Origin: Bacillus sp. FJAT-29814
GTDB lineage: Bacteria > Bacillota > Bacilli > Bacillales > Cytobacillaceae
Length of the DNA stretch: 64,000 nt
Reading direction: 5' to 3'
Assembly (NCBI RefSeq): GCF_001510715.1
Contig: NZ_LMTJ01000001.1
Coordinates: forward strand, 480,471-544,470
Shown: positions 1 through 7,002 of the stretch, piece by piece
Position numbering within the stretch: position 1 is the first letter of the stretch
How the letters are laid out: every line of letters starts with the position of its first letter
Made by a program: the position numbers and the translations under genes
The notes under the pieces: model-generated
Databases searched by the model: none
What the model was told of the DNA's origin: nothing
Seen by the model: only the letters and a program-made list of their open reading frames with translations

Positions 1-1
1 G

Positions 2-283
2 TTTGAGATTCTGGATGAAGATATTCCATTTATCATTTTACTTGGCTTGGATGAAACAAGGCCTTTGGAAGAAAGGGCACTTGAATTCTCGCGGCGCTAT
101 GGAAAAAGATTGGTGGTTCTTGATGCGAAAGACTTTGATTTCACCGGGGTTGCCGAGGAAGTTCAAGGCTATATCGCACCGCTTGTCCTGAACCATGTAT
201 TAAGGAAATATGCCGATCAGCTTGCAGAGGAACGCAATCACCCTTTGTCAACAAGACGTTATATGTGGAAGGTAGAGTATTAG
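2..283 (+). CDS. SIS-domain sugar-phosphate isomerase/deglycase, C-terminal end (partial)
   Basis: Only the last 93 codons are in the window; the frame is open to the left edge. The tail carries NHVLRKYADQLAEERNHPLS followed by TRRYMWKVEY, an ending I associate with FrlB/AgaS-like SIS (sugar isomerase) proteins that bind phosphosugars such as fructosamine 6-phosphate. The catalytic core lies outside the window, so the substrate cannot be judged. A strong hairpin terminator follows 13 bases after the stop, so this is the last gene of its transcript. The family is fairly secure, the exact reaction is not. Confidence 0.7.
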   Translation, partial: FEILDEDIPFIILLGLDETRPLEERALEFSRRYGKRLVVLDAKDFDFTGVAEEVQGYIAPLVLNHVLRKYADQLAEERNHPLSTRRYMWKVEY

Positions 284-295
284 AATATATGACAC

Positions 296-327
296 ACCGA
301 GCATGCAGCTGCATGTTCGGTTTTTTT
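296..327 (+). terminator. intrinsic terminator after the SIS gene
   Basis: A 12-bp stem (CCGAGCATGCAG with CTGCATGTTCGG, one G-T pair and almost no loop) is followed by seven T. It directly follows the stop at 283. Confidence 0.85.
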
Positions 328-492
328 ATAATATTTATATAAAAGCAATGGTGGATATTATGTTTGCCCATTATTCAAACACTGAATAAAAAAGAATGAT
401 TGAAACAAAACCGGTTGGATGGATTAGGAGAATGAGAGAAGATGTTGTATGATAAAAAACATGATTAAAACTAATTATGAGGAGGACAAGTC

Positions 493-792
493 ATGAATGA
501 GGATCAGCATGAACTGCTGTTAAAGAGAGCCATTGCGGTGGCACCAGACTGGTTAAAAAATGATATTGAAAGCATAGTCAGCAAAGAGCTTCTTTCGGGT
601 GCAAGCTATCTTATTTCGGAATTGCATCATACTTATACCTTTAGCATTAGACATATTCTATCTGCACGCCACCTAAATAGTGAGTGGTCAGAGGTTTCTA
701 GAGAACGGCTGAACTTTATTGATAATAACATTGATATTATTGTAGCCCTATACTATGACGTAAAAAATAAGTTGAAATCAGGGAAGATGTGA
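493..792 (+). CDS. hypothetical protein, 99 aa
   Basis: I do not recognise this family. The ATG has a clear ribosome site (GAGGAGGACAAG) and the gene is closed by a terminator at 798, so it is a monocistronic unit and very probably real. The protein is soluble, predicted mostly helical and mildly acidic at its N-terminus, with a His-rich turn (SELHHTYTFSIRHILSARHL) around residues 42-61. There is no signal peptide, no membrane segment and no cysteine pair. It lies between a sugar-phosphate gene and trhO, and neither suggests a function. Confidence 0.7.
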   Translation: MNEDQHELLLKRAIAVAPDWLKNDIESIVSKELLSGASYLISELHHTYTFSIRHILSARHLNSEWSEVSRERLNFIDNNIDIIVALYYDVKNKLKSGKM

Positions 793-797
793 CCGTT

Positions 798-825
798 GAA
801 CCGATAGGTTTTTCGGTTCTTTTTT
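798..825 (+). terminator. intrinsic terminator
   Basis: The stem GAACCGA/TCGGTTC with an 8-base loop is followed by a T6 run, six bases after the stop at 792. The 165 bases from here to trhO hold only an AAGGAAG-TC-TTCCTT palindrome near 870-885 and no further gene. Confidence 0.8.
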
Positions 826-990
826 ATGCGAAACCAACCAAATTTGACTGGCAAAAAGCTTTTCAAATGTAAGGAAGTCTTCCTTTTCCCATGCATTTAC
901 ATTGAAAAAACCTGCTTAAACCTGTAAAATACTTTTTATATTTTTGAGTTTAAAAAGTAGACGATTATAAAATAGTAGGTGAATTAGAAA

Positions 991-1962
991 ATGACAACTC
1001 AAAAACCTTACAAGGTTCTTTTATACTACATGTATGTTCCCATAGAAAACGCCGAGGAGTTTGCTGCCGGCCATTTGAAGTTTTGTAAAGAACTTGGCTT
1101 AAAAGGGCGCATTCTCGTGGCAGATGAAGGAATTAATGGAACGGTATCGGGAACAATTGAAGCAACGGACGAATACATCAAAACGATGAAAGCTGATGCC
1201 CGTTTTGCCGAAATGGTCTTTAAAGTGGATGAAGAAGAACAACATGCTTTTAAAAAGATGCATGTTCGATACAGGAAAGAGCTAGTGACTCTCCGCTTGG
1301 AGGATGATATCGATCCTAATGTGACAACAGGAAAACACTTGAGCCCGACAGAATGGTTGGAAGCGATGCAGGATCCTGACACTGTTGTGATCGATGCCCG
1401 TAATGATTACGAATATGAATTGGGCCATTTCCGTGGGGCAATTAAGCCTGAAATTAAAGCTTTCCGTGAGCTGCCAGATTGGATTCAAGAGAATAAAGAC
1501 ATGTTGGAAGGAAAAAAAATCCTGACTTACTGTACAGGCGGCATTCGTTGCGAGAAGTTTTCCGGCTGGTTGGTCAAGGAAGGGTTTGAAGACGTGAGCC
1601 AACTTCACGGCGGAATTGTAACCTACGGAAAAGATTCAGAAACAAAAGGAACTCTGTGGGATGGGCAATGTTATGTATTCGATGAGCGGATCAGCGTTCC
1701 AGTTAATCGGATTGAGCATGTGGTTGTCGGCAAGGATTACTTTACCGGCGAGCCATGTGAACGTTATGTCAACTGCGCAAATCCGGAGTGCAATAAACAA
1801 ATCCTTTGTTCCGAAGAAAACGAACACAAATATTTGCGCGGCTGTACCCATGAGTGCCGTGTCCACCCAAGAAATCTGTATGTGAAAGAACATGAACTCA
1901 CACCGGAGCAAGTGGAAATGAGATTGAAGGATTTGGAAAAAGAAACTCCAGTACAAGGCTAA
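991..1962 (+). CDS. trhO: tRNA uridine(34) hydroxylase TrhO, rhodanese family
   Basis: TrhO/YceA-type rhodanese proteins carry out the O2-dependent hydroxylation of U34 in certain tRNAs, the first step to 5-methoxyuridine in Bacillus and 5-carboxymethoxyuridine in enterics. The 323-residue length is typical. The N-terminal acylphosphatase-like domain (1-95) contains [15 protein letters not shown], and the rhodanese domain (about 120-220) carries the active-site loop [11 protein letters not shown] with Cys181 and Arg186. The C-terminal part has the paired cysteines [10 protein letters not shown] and CTHECR, probably metal binding. The start was taken at an ATG 6 bases after a weak site (GGTGAATTAG). 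The gene stands alone with its own terminator. Confidence 0.93.
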   Translation: MTTQKPYKVLLYYMYVPIENAEEFAAGHLKFCKELGLKGRILVADEGINGTVSGTIEATDEYIKTMKADARFAEMVFKVDEEEQHAFKKMHVRYRKELVTLRLEDDIDPNVTTGKHLSPTEWLEAMQDPDTVVIDARNDYEYELGHFRGAIKPEIKAFRELPDWIQENKDMLEGKKILTYCTGGIRCEKFSGWLVKEGFEDVSQLHGGIVTYGKDSETKGTLWDGQCYVFDERISVPVNRIEHVVVGKDYFTGEPCERYVNCANPECNKQILCSEENEHKYLRGCTHECRVHPRNLYVKEHELTPEQVEMRLKDLEKETPVQG

Positions 1963-1986
1963 AAGATACTTCTTTTGGCCTTTTTT
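1956..1986 (+). terminator. intrinsic terminator overlapping the trhO stop codon
   Basis: The stem AGGCTAAAAG/CTTTTGGCCT (one G-T pair), a 6-base loop and a T5-6 run. The TAA stop of trhO lies inside the 5-prime arm, so termination is immediate. Confidence 0.8.
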
Positions 1987-2093
1987 AAAAAAAATTTATC
2001 AGCCTTTCATTTCCAGACATGCAATAAAGTTAATTGATTTCGTACTTACTGGTAATACTAAGATTTATCAGTAAATGGTAAGGAAGGGTACCG

Positions 2094-2411
2094 ATGCCGC
2101 GAAAATCTGCACAAACTGCTGAGGAGACTGAAAAGGATACCGATACTCCAAATGAATTGAAGAATGATAATGAAGTAGAAAACCTGACACGTATGCTAGG
2201 TGCTGTATTAACGTATATGACGGATGATGAATTGGTGGAAATCGACATCGAAGGCCTTATTGATCAAACGGAAGGACTACGAGATTGGTGGAACGAGTAT
2301 CAGGAGAGCAATAAAAAACAGCTAGAGGATGAAATTAAAAAATCTCTGGGCGAATTGTCGCTGAAAGAACTTCAAAAAATTCAAGAGAAGATAAAAGAAA
2401 AACAGAGTTAA
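2094..2411 (+). CDS. hypothetical charged protein, 105 aa
   Basis: I do not recognise this family. The ATG follows AAGGAAGGG at a usual distance. Residues 1-30 are polar, low-complexity and Glu/Asp/Lys-rich (probably disordered). A hydrophobic helix around MLGAVLTYMTDDELVEIDIE (35-54) follows, and the C-terminal half is a Lys/Glu-rich amphipathic helix that could form a coiled coil. There is no signal peptide. The gene ends in a hairpin shared with the convergent cysteine-desulfurase remnant. Confidence 0.65.
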   Translation: MPRKSAQTAEETEKDTDTPNELKNDNEVENLTRMLGAVLTYMTDDELVEIDIEGLIDQTEGLRDWWNEYQESNKKQLEDEIKKSLGELSLKELQKIQEKIKEKQS

Positions 2412-2418
2412 TCAAATA

Positions 2419-2448
2419 AAGCCATGTTTTTGCTAATCATGGCTTTTT
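2419..2448. terminator. bidirectional terminator between convergent genes
   Basis: The stem AAGCCATG/CATGGCTT is flanked by T-rich sequence on both strands. It closes the 2094 gene and overlaps the last codons of the minus-strand cysteine desulfurase remnant. Confidence 0.75.
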
Positions 2449-3350
2449 GGCTTGCTCTTTTGACGACGAACCTGAAGTTAAGCTCTTATCCTTGCAGCAC
2501 TCCACGAGCGCATTTATAAGGGCATCCACATCACTTTTTGTATTTTGACAAGAAAAACTGATTCTGATCGCGCTGTCTGCAAGAGCCCGGGTTAATCCAA
2601 ATGATTGTAGCACAGAAGGACCCCGGGAATGATTGCCCTTGCATGCTGCGGCACTAGAGATGTAGATTCCTTTAGAATCAAGGAACTCGACAACCTTTTT
2701 ATTAGACAGCCCCGGTAGTGAAGCATTGACAATGTGGGGTGCGCCTTGCTTGGTTGAATTTAACACAGCTTGTGGTATTTGGTACTTAAATGCTTCGAGA
2801 CTATAATCCCTCAACTTGGTCATATGGGGGATATCGTGATTCATATTTGAAAAATTGATTCGTGCCGCTTCACCAAACCCAGCAATAAGCGGAGTACTCT
2901 CCGTTCCTGAACGTAATCCGCGTTCCTGCCCTCCGCCAAGATTCAAAGAAAATAGCTGCGTGTTATTTTTTACATAAAGCGCACCAATTCCTTTAGGACC
3001 ATGAATTTTATGTGCGCTGATGCTGATTAGATCGTTTTGGTCACAGCAGGATGTTCCACTGCGGTCGTGACAATCCGGTTGCCCCGATTCGCATTCGCCA
3101 GGCAAGCTCCTTTGATCGCCAGATTATCAGACTCGGTGCCGCCCGAAGTAAAATAAATTTCTTCCGGACTTGCCCCAAGTGACTCCGCAATAATTCGCCG
3201 GGCCATTTCCAACTCCAATCTGCTTTCTCGGCCTAGACGATGCAATGACGAAGGATTTCCGTATGTCTCTGTAAGCATTTCGATCACTTTGCTTACAACC
3301 TCAGGATAGGTTTTCGTCGTGGCGGCATTGTCTAAATAGATATCTGACAT
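2437..3350 (-). pseudogene. cysteine desulfurase (NifS/IscS family), internal deletion plus frame change
   Basis: The gene reads from 3350 in one frame (MSDIYLDNAATTKTYPEV ... TSGGTESDNLAIKG ... VEHPAV) to a stop at 3027. It resumes in a second frame with DLISISAHKIHGPKGIGALY (PLP lysine region), GGGQERGLRSGTE and the cysteine loop SSAAACKGNHSRG. Intact family members have about 90-95 residues between the His of VEHPAV and the HKIHGPKG lysine, including the PLP-ring Asp and Gln. Here they are missing, so roughly 280 bp has been lost at about 3030-3040 with a net frame change. The product cannot be functional. Start codon, ribosome site and C-terminus are intact, so the event looks recent, or it is an assembly collapse. 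Confidence 0.88.
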
Positions 3351-3516
3351 CGGAGTTTCCTTCTTTCTTTATAAATGTTTCCTTTTTAATCTTAACTTTC
3401 ATATTGGGTTTTTGTAAATTCTTTATGGATGAAAGGAAATAAAGCAGGTTTTTTGATAATAATGTCGAAATGTTAGGAATAGTATTTTAGTACTAGATAA
3501 AAAGAAGGGGAGAGGT

Positions 3517-4461
3517 ATGATGGAGGGAAAGACGTTGGTTCAAGAAAAAATTGTGATTGGGGCTGGGACAAAGTATCCGCTTAATGGCATGCTGACCATT
3601 CCTGAAAACACGATGGGTCCCGTACCTGCGGCAGTATTGGTTCACGGTTCAGGTCCAAGTAATATGGACGGAAATGTAGGAAACAATTATGTTTTTAGAG
3701 ATTTTGCCGAAGGGTTGGCAGAAAGAGGGATTGCGGCCATTCGCTATGATAAGAGAACCTTTGTGTACGGAAAAGAATTGAAGTACGATGGCGGACTGTC
3801 TGTGAAAGAGGAAACCATTGAAGATGCCGTTCTTGCTGCCGAATTATTACGAAATGATTCCCGGATTGATAATAACAAAATTTTTATTATCGGCCACAGT
3901 ATGGGTGGGATGCTGGCTCCGAGAATTGACGCGGAAGGTGGAAATTTCACAGGAATCATCATTATGGCCGGGTCGCCTCGGACGTTGGAAGAAATTATGA
4001 TGAGCCAAAACGATGTGGTGTTAGATTCGCTGAATCGGTTTGTGAGATTCATTGCAAAGAAACAAATAGCCGCTTTAGCATCCAAGTTTGAAAACATCTA
4101 TAATTTGAGTGATGAACAGGCAAAGTCAACCCCAGTTATGGGCAAGCACCTTATGGCCTATTATTTTAAAGAGGCAGGAGAACATCCATCTAGTCATTAT
4201 CTTAAAGACTTGGAAAAGCCAATATTCATCCTGCAAGGGGAAAAGGATGTTCAAGCCTCAATCGAAAAAGATTTCTATGGGTATAAAAATATACTGGGCG
4301 ACAAGCCGAATGTAGCATATAAACTATATCCTAATTTGAACCACCTTATGATGCCCTCCATTTATGGTGAAATTCTAAAGGTACAAAAAGAATATAAAGT
4401 GGCACAGAAAGTCGATCAGCAAGTGATAAGTGATATAGCAGATTGGATTTTAGCGGTCTAG
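3517..4461 (+). CDS. alpha/beta hydrolase (serine esterase/peptidase-like), 314 aa
   Basis: A cytoplasmic alpha/beta-hydrolase fold. The oxyanion loop VLVHGSGPSNMDG is at 40-52, the nucleophile elbow IGHSMGG gives Ser128, and the likely acid and base are Asp244 (LQGEKDVQ) and His276 (PNLNHLMMP). The HGSGP loop and the RYDKR strand (77-81) resemble bacterial hydrolases annotated as dienelactone-hydrolase or acyl-peptidase-like; the substrate is not deducible. There is no signal peptide. Two ATG codons (3517 and 3520) lie behind GGGGAG; either may be used. The gene is single and closed by a terminator at 4478. Confidence 0.85.
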   Translation: MMEGKTLVQEKIVIGAGTKYPLNGMLTIPENTMGPVPAAVLVHGSGPSNMDGNVGNNYVFRDFAEGLAERGIAAIRYDKRTFVYGKELKYDGGLSVKEETIEDAVLAAELLRNDSRIDNNKIFIIGHSMGGMLAPRIDAEGGNFTGIIIMAGSPRTLEEIMMSQNDVVLDSLNRFVRFIAKKQIAALASKFENIYNLSDEQAKSTPVMGKHLMAYYFKEAGEHPSSHYLKDLEKPIFILQGEKDVQASIEKDFYGYKNILGDKPNVAYKLYPNLNHLMMPSIYGEILKVQKEYKVAQKVDQQVISDIADWILAV

Positions 4462-4477
4462 GTAATGAAGTATCGGC

Positions 4478-4508
4478 AGGCACTATTCTAGGTTTAGTGC
4501 CTTTTTTT
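4478..4508 (+). terminator. intrinsic terminator
   Basis: The stem AGGCACTA/TAGTGCCT with a 9-base loop is followed by T7, 16 bases after the hydrolase stop. The arm contains AGGCACTA, also found in the intergenic motifs at 30491 and 44913. Confidence 0.85.
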
Positions 4509-4615
4509 CGGTTTATTTTTATTTCCTACTTTACAGATAGGAATTATAAGTTTATAATAAAAACTAAGTTAAGGCGGAATAAAGTATAAGTTTTTGAAAA
4601 CAAGGAGTGTTTCTC

Positions 4616-4798
4616 ATGAGATCGACCGACGAAAAAAAACGTCAAAAACTAATCAATAAACTAATTTTTCTAAACGTCTATAAAATAGAAGATCAACAGC
4701 TCTATGAGATGCCACTTCGCAAACTAGAAAATGAGTATCGGAGATATAAGCTGCAAAACCATCCGCATGGTGAGTTTGGCTCGATTCAGTGGGTGTAA
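4616..4798 (+). CDS. FbpA-like small basic protein, 60 aa
   Basis: A small, Lys/Arg-rich protein. EKKRQKLINKLIFLNVYKIE at residues 5-24, then DQQLYEMPLRKLENEYRRYK, fits the Fur-regulated basic protein FbpA family, whose B. subtilis member helps the FsrA RNA in the iron-sparing response. Start ATG 4616 was chosen because AAGGAG ends 8 bases upstream; the in-frame GTG at 4607 would overlap that site. I see no convincing Fur box in the 110 bases upstream, so iron control is not shown here. Paralogues of this family are common in Bacillaceae. Confidence 0.6.
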   Translation: MRSTDEKKRQKLINKLIFLNVYKIEDQQLYEMPLRKLENEYRRYKLQNHPHGEFGSIQWV

Positions 4799-4814
4799 AT
4801 TATAAAAATAAAGG

Positions 4815-4844
4815 AAGGACCCGAAGTCACTCGGGTCCTTTTTT
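4815..4844. terminator. bidirectional terminator
   Basis: A perfect 10-bp stem (AAGGACCCGA/TCGGGTCCTT) with a 6-base loop and A/T runs on both sides serves the plus-strand FbpA-like gene and the minus-strand cysteine dioxygenase, whose TGA lies in the loop. Confidence 0.88.
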
Positions 4845-5402
4845 AGCATACCTCTTAAGTTGAATCTCTTTCACCTTTTGAACCTGTTCCTCAGGCCACC
4901 ATGCCCCGCAATCATCTGAAACAATGCAGGCTGCGCACTTTTGCAGGTCATAAACCATCATTCCGGAAATCGGAGGAGAATATAGGTGAAGGGTAACCAA
5001 GTCTGTTCCCTGAGAAGCCTGCATTTGATGAATTCCTTTTTTGGGAGCATACACATATTGCCCTCTATCATGATACTCATGAAATATTTCTGTAGGGAGC
5101 CCATCAGCGTTTAACTCAAACACTGTATTTGTAGTAATCCCGGAAATGACTTGGATCCAGCCGTGGGACTGGCCATGGTCGTGGGGGGCGCACTCCAATT
5201 CCGACCAGTTCATCACGAGGAGTTCTACCTCGCTATTTTTATAAAGAAGCTTTCGGTTATACGGTTTTCTGTCTGCAGGCTTTGGCAGGTCTTCAAAATC
5301 ATCAAGAGTCAGGTTTATTTGTAAAAGAGCGTCCTTTAATTCTTCTTGTGTAGGGCTTTTTAAGGGATCTAAAACCCTTTTGATTCTTGCTGTCAAAGTC
5401 AT
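4827..5402 (-). CDS. cysteine dioxygenase (cupin), 191 aa
   Basis: Cysteine dioxygenase oxidises cysteine to cysteine sulfinate with a mononuclear iron in a cupin barrel. The iron site is visible as ECAPHDHGQSHGWIQV (two His) and a third His in APKKGIHQMQ. The 191-residue length matches bacterial enzymes of the YubC type. Start at 5402 was chosen because AGGAGGACAACT lies just upstream; an in-frame extension to 5483 would run into the transporter gene. It follows the EamA transporter gene by 10 bases on the same strand, so the two are co-transcribed. This suggests the transporter handles cysteine or a sulfur metabolite (inference). Confidence 0.85.
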   Translation of the reverse strand: MTLTARIKRVLDPLKSPTQEELKDALLQINLTLDDFEDLPKPADRKPYNRKLLYKNSEVELLVMNWSELECAPHDHGQSHGWIQVISGITTNTVFELNADGLPTEIFHEYHDRGQYVYAPKKGIHQMQASQGTDLVTLHLYSPPISGMMVYDLQKCAACIVSDDCGAWWPEEQVQKVKEIQLKRYAKKGPE

Positions 5403-5412
5403 AGTTGTCCTC

Positions 5413-6336
5413 CTATCGAGGTGTTTTCTTAAAGCGGTTGAGCAAGACTGGCAGAAGCTGACCATTGACCATGATAACTCCAATAATAATTATGATTCCG
5501 CCCGCCACACTTATGAGTAAAACTTTTTCATGCAGGAGCAATACCGCTGCAACTAAAGTGGCGATGGGTTCCAGATAAAGGAACATCGAGACTTTGGTGG
5601 CCTCCAAAACTTCCAGAGCTTTGGCCCAATACCAATAGGCAATTCCCGAAACAAAGATTCCTAGAAACAGTAAATGGGCCCATTCCGACTGGGTTAGATG
5701 GGAAAGAGATTCCCAGCCCCTGTTTCGAATCAGAAATGGTGTTGTCAGCAGCAAGCCCAGCAGACTCATATAAAAAGTAACCAATAGTGGAGGATATGGA
5801 ATCTTCAAGCTTTTTAACAGTACGGAATATACTGCCCAGTTTAATGTGCTCAGCATCATGAGAATGAAGCCAATATTGAACCTAAACTGAATAGATTCTC
5901 CATTCCTGGCTGTTGTAATCAACAGGACTCCGATAATGGCCAAAACAATTCCCGACGCTTTTGCAAAACTTATTTTTTCATGTAAAAAAAGAATCGACAA
6001 AATGAAGGTAAACACAGGAGAAAAAGAGATGAGCCATCCAGCAGAAGAGGCACTAATCGTTAATAATGCGGTGGCCTGCAGCACTTGATGAACAAAAACC
6101 CCAAGTACGCCCAAAATCAATAGATGAGGGATATATTTAATGGAGACGAGTAGACGATTTCGTTGAAGGAGAAGCAGTAACAACAAAAAGATTACGCCAA
6201 TTCCAAACCGAACAACAAGCAATGAATAGGGATCCAGCTTGCCGAGTACAGCCTTCGTGGATACAAATGAAACTCCCCAAAAACTGATGGATAAAGTAGC
6301 ATAAAATGAAGCGGTTAATCTTGTACGATTAGTCAT
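5413..6336 (-). CDS. EamA/DMT-family transporter, 307 aa
   Basis: A drug/metabolite transporter superfamily permease with about ten hydrophobic segments in two EamA repeats (about residues 10-140 and 155-295). Typical signatures are FWGVSFVSTKAVLG near the N-terminus and EPIATLVAAVLLLHEK near the C-terminus. Such proteins usually export amino acids or metabolites. ATG 6336 was selected (AAGGGAA about 10 bases upstream); a 34-residue in-frame extension would cross the divergent promoter region. It is the first gene of a two-gene operon with cysteine dioxygenase, so cysteine-related export is plausible but unproven. Confidence 0.83.
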   Translation of the reverse strand: MTNRTRLTASFYATLSISFWGVSFVSTKAVLGKLDPYSLLVVRFGIGVIFLLLLLLLQRNRLLVSIKYIPHLLILGVLGVFVHQVLQATALLTISASSAGWLISFSPVFTFILSILFLHEKISFAKASGIVLAIIGVLLITTARNGESIQFRFNIGFILMMLSTLNWAVYSVLLKSLKIPYPPLLVTFYMSLLGLLLTTPFLIRNRGWESLSHLTQSEWAHLLFLGIFVSGIAYWYWAKALEVLEATKVSMFLYLEPIATLVAAVLLLHEKVLLISVAGGIIIIIGVIMVNGQLLPVLLNRFKKTPR

Positions 6337-6426
6337 GCCGGGTATTCCCTTCAAAAAAGTCTTCTCATTCCATACTATGCCTGTCCAATAAGAATATGTT
6401 ATAAGTGAAGGGAAAGGGGGAGTTTT

Positions 6427-6763
6427 ATGTCTATCCATTTTTTGAATATAGAATTAAAAAGAATCATTGAATGTCGTCCAATCGGGAATTTCTATCCTTT
6501 CGTTAGGAAAGGGCCAGATGACGAAACATGCCAACGGCGGGGGAAGCAGTGATTTCTTGGAAATGGATAAGGTCGGGACTGTACCGCCCGGGAATTGGGA
6601 GGAACAGGTCAAAGCTATAAAGGATGTACTAGAAAGGTATCAGTACACTATTTTGGAACAAGATTACCTTAATCAGCTCCTGCCATTTGATGCGGATATC
6701 CCGACAATATTTTCTGAACCGCCATATCGGGTTTATGACGCTTTATTTTATTGGGAGGACTGA
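6427..6763 (+). pseudogene. small hypothetical gene split by a one-base frameshift
   Basis: ATG 6427 has a good ribosome site (AAAGGGGGAG) and encodes MSIHFLNIELKRIIECRPIG..., but stops at 6552. The next frame continues from the same place with DKVGTVPPGNWEEQVKAIKD through to YRVYDALFYWED and a stop at 6763. Removing one G from the GGGGG run at about 6539-6543 joins the two into one protein of about 111 residues. I do not recognise a named family. Either the gene is decayed or the G run is a sequencing error. Confidence 0.6.
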
Positions 6764-6766
6764 GAC

Positions 6767-6836
6767 CACGGGGACGGTTCTGCCGGCTTTTTTTGAAAGA
6801 TGAAAAAGCTAGCAGGACACGTCCCCGTGTTTTTTG
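6767..6836. repeat. REP-like inverted repeat with terminator character
   Basis: CACGGGGAC (6767-6775) and GTCCCCGTG (6821-6829) form a perfect 9-bp inverted repeat, with GTTCTGC / GCAGGAC extending it imperfectly inside, followed by T6. Extragenic elements with a CACGGGGAC core occur in many Bacillaceae genomes (general knowledge). Here it also sits where a terminator for the preceding gene would be expected. Confidence 0.55.
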
Positions 6837-6914
6837 TGGAATCATGGTGCAATTTGTCTAGAGAAAGTTGAGGTACTCGGAAGGTTTTTTTTCCTACAGA
6901 GAGAATTCCTTTTA

Positions 6915-6930
6915 TTGGTAACGCTTACAA
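6915..6930 (+). promoter_or_regulatory. possible CcpA cre site upstream of the monooxygenase-esterase gene
   Basis: TTGGTAACGCTTACAA matches the loose cre consensus (WTGNAANCGNWNNCWW) at all but one position. It lies 73 bases before the start of the fusion gene. This suggests carbon catabolite repression, but one site with a mismatch is weak evidence. Confidence 0.35.
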
Positions 6931-7002
6931 TTTTGCCGAAGGGATGGCTTATGGCACATTATTGCAGAAACCTTCCCGCTGGCACGAGGGAGGAAATGGG
7001 AG

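Noticed and set aside
1026..1956. Long minus-strand frames opposite trhO
   Set aside because: They are shadows of the well-supported rhodanese gene, lack ribosome sites and read as low-complexity Cys/Phe/Ser-rich protein.
4509..4615. Fur box before the FbpA-like gene
   Set aside because: The AT-rich stretch lacks a TGATAATNATTATCA-like 7-1-7 pattern.
5403..5483. N-terminal extension of cysteine dioxygenase
   Set aside because: It would overlap the transporter gene by about 70 bases; ATG 5402 has a near-perfect ribosome site.
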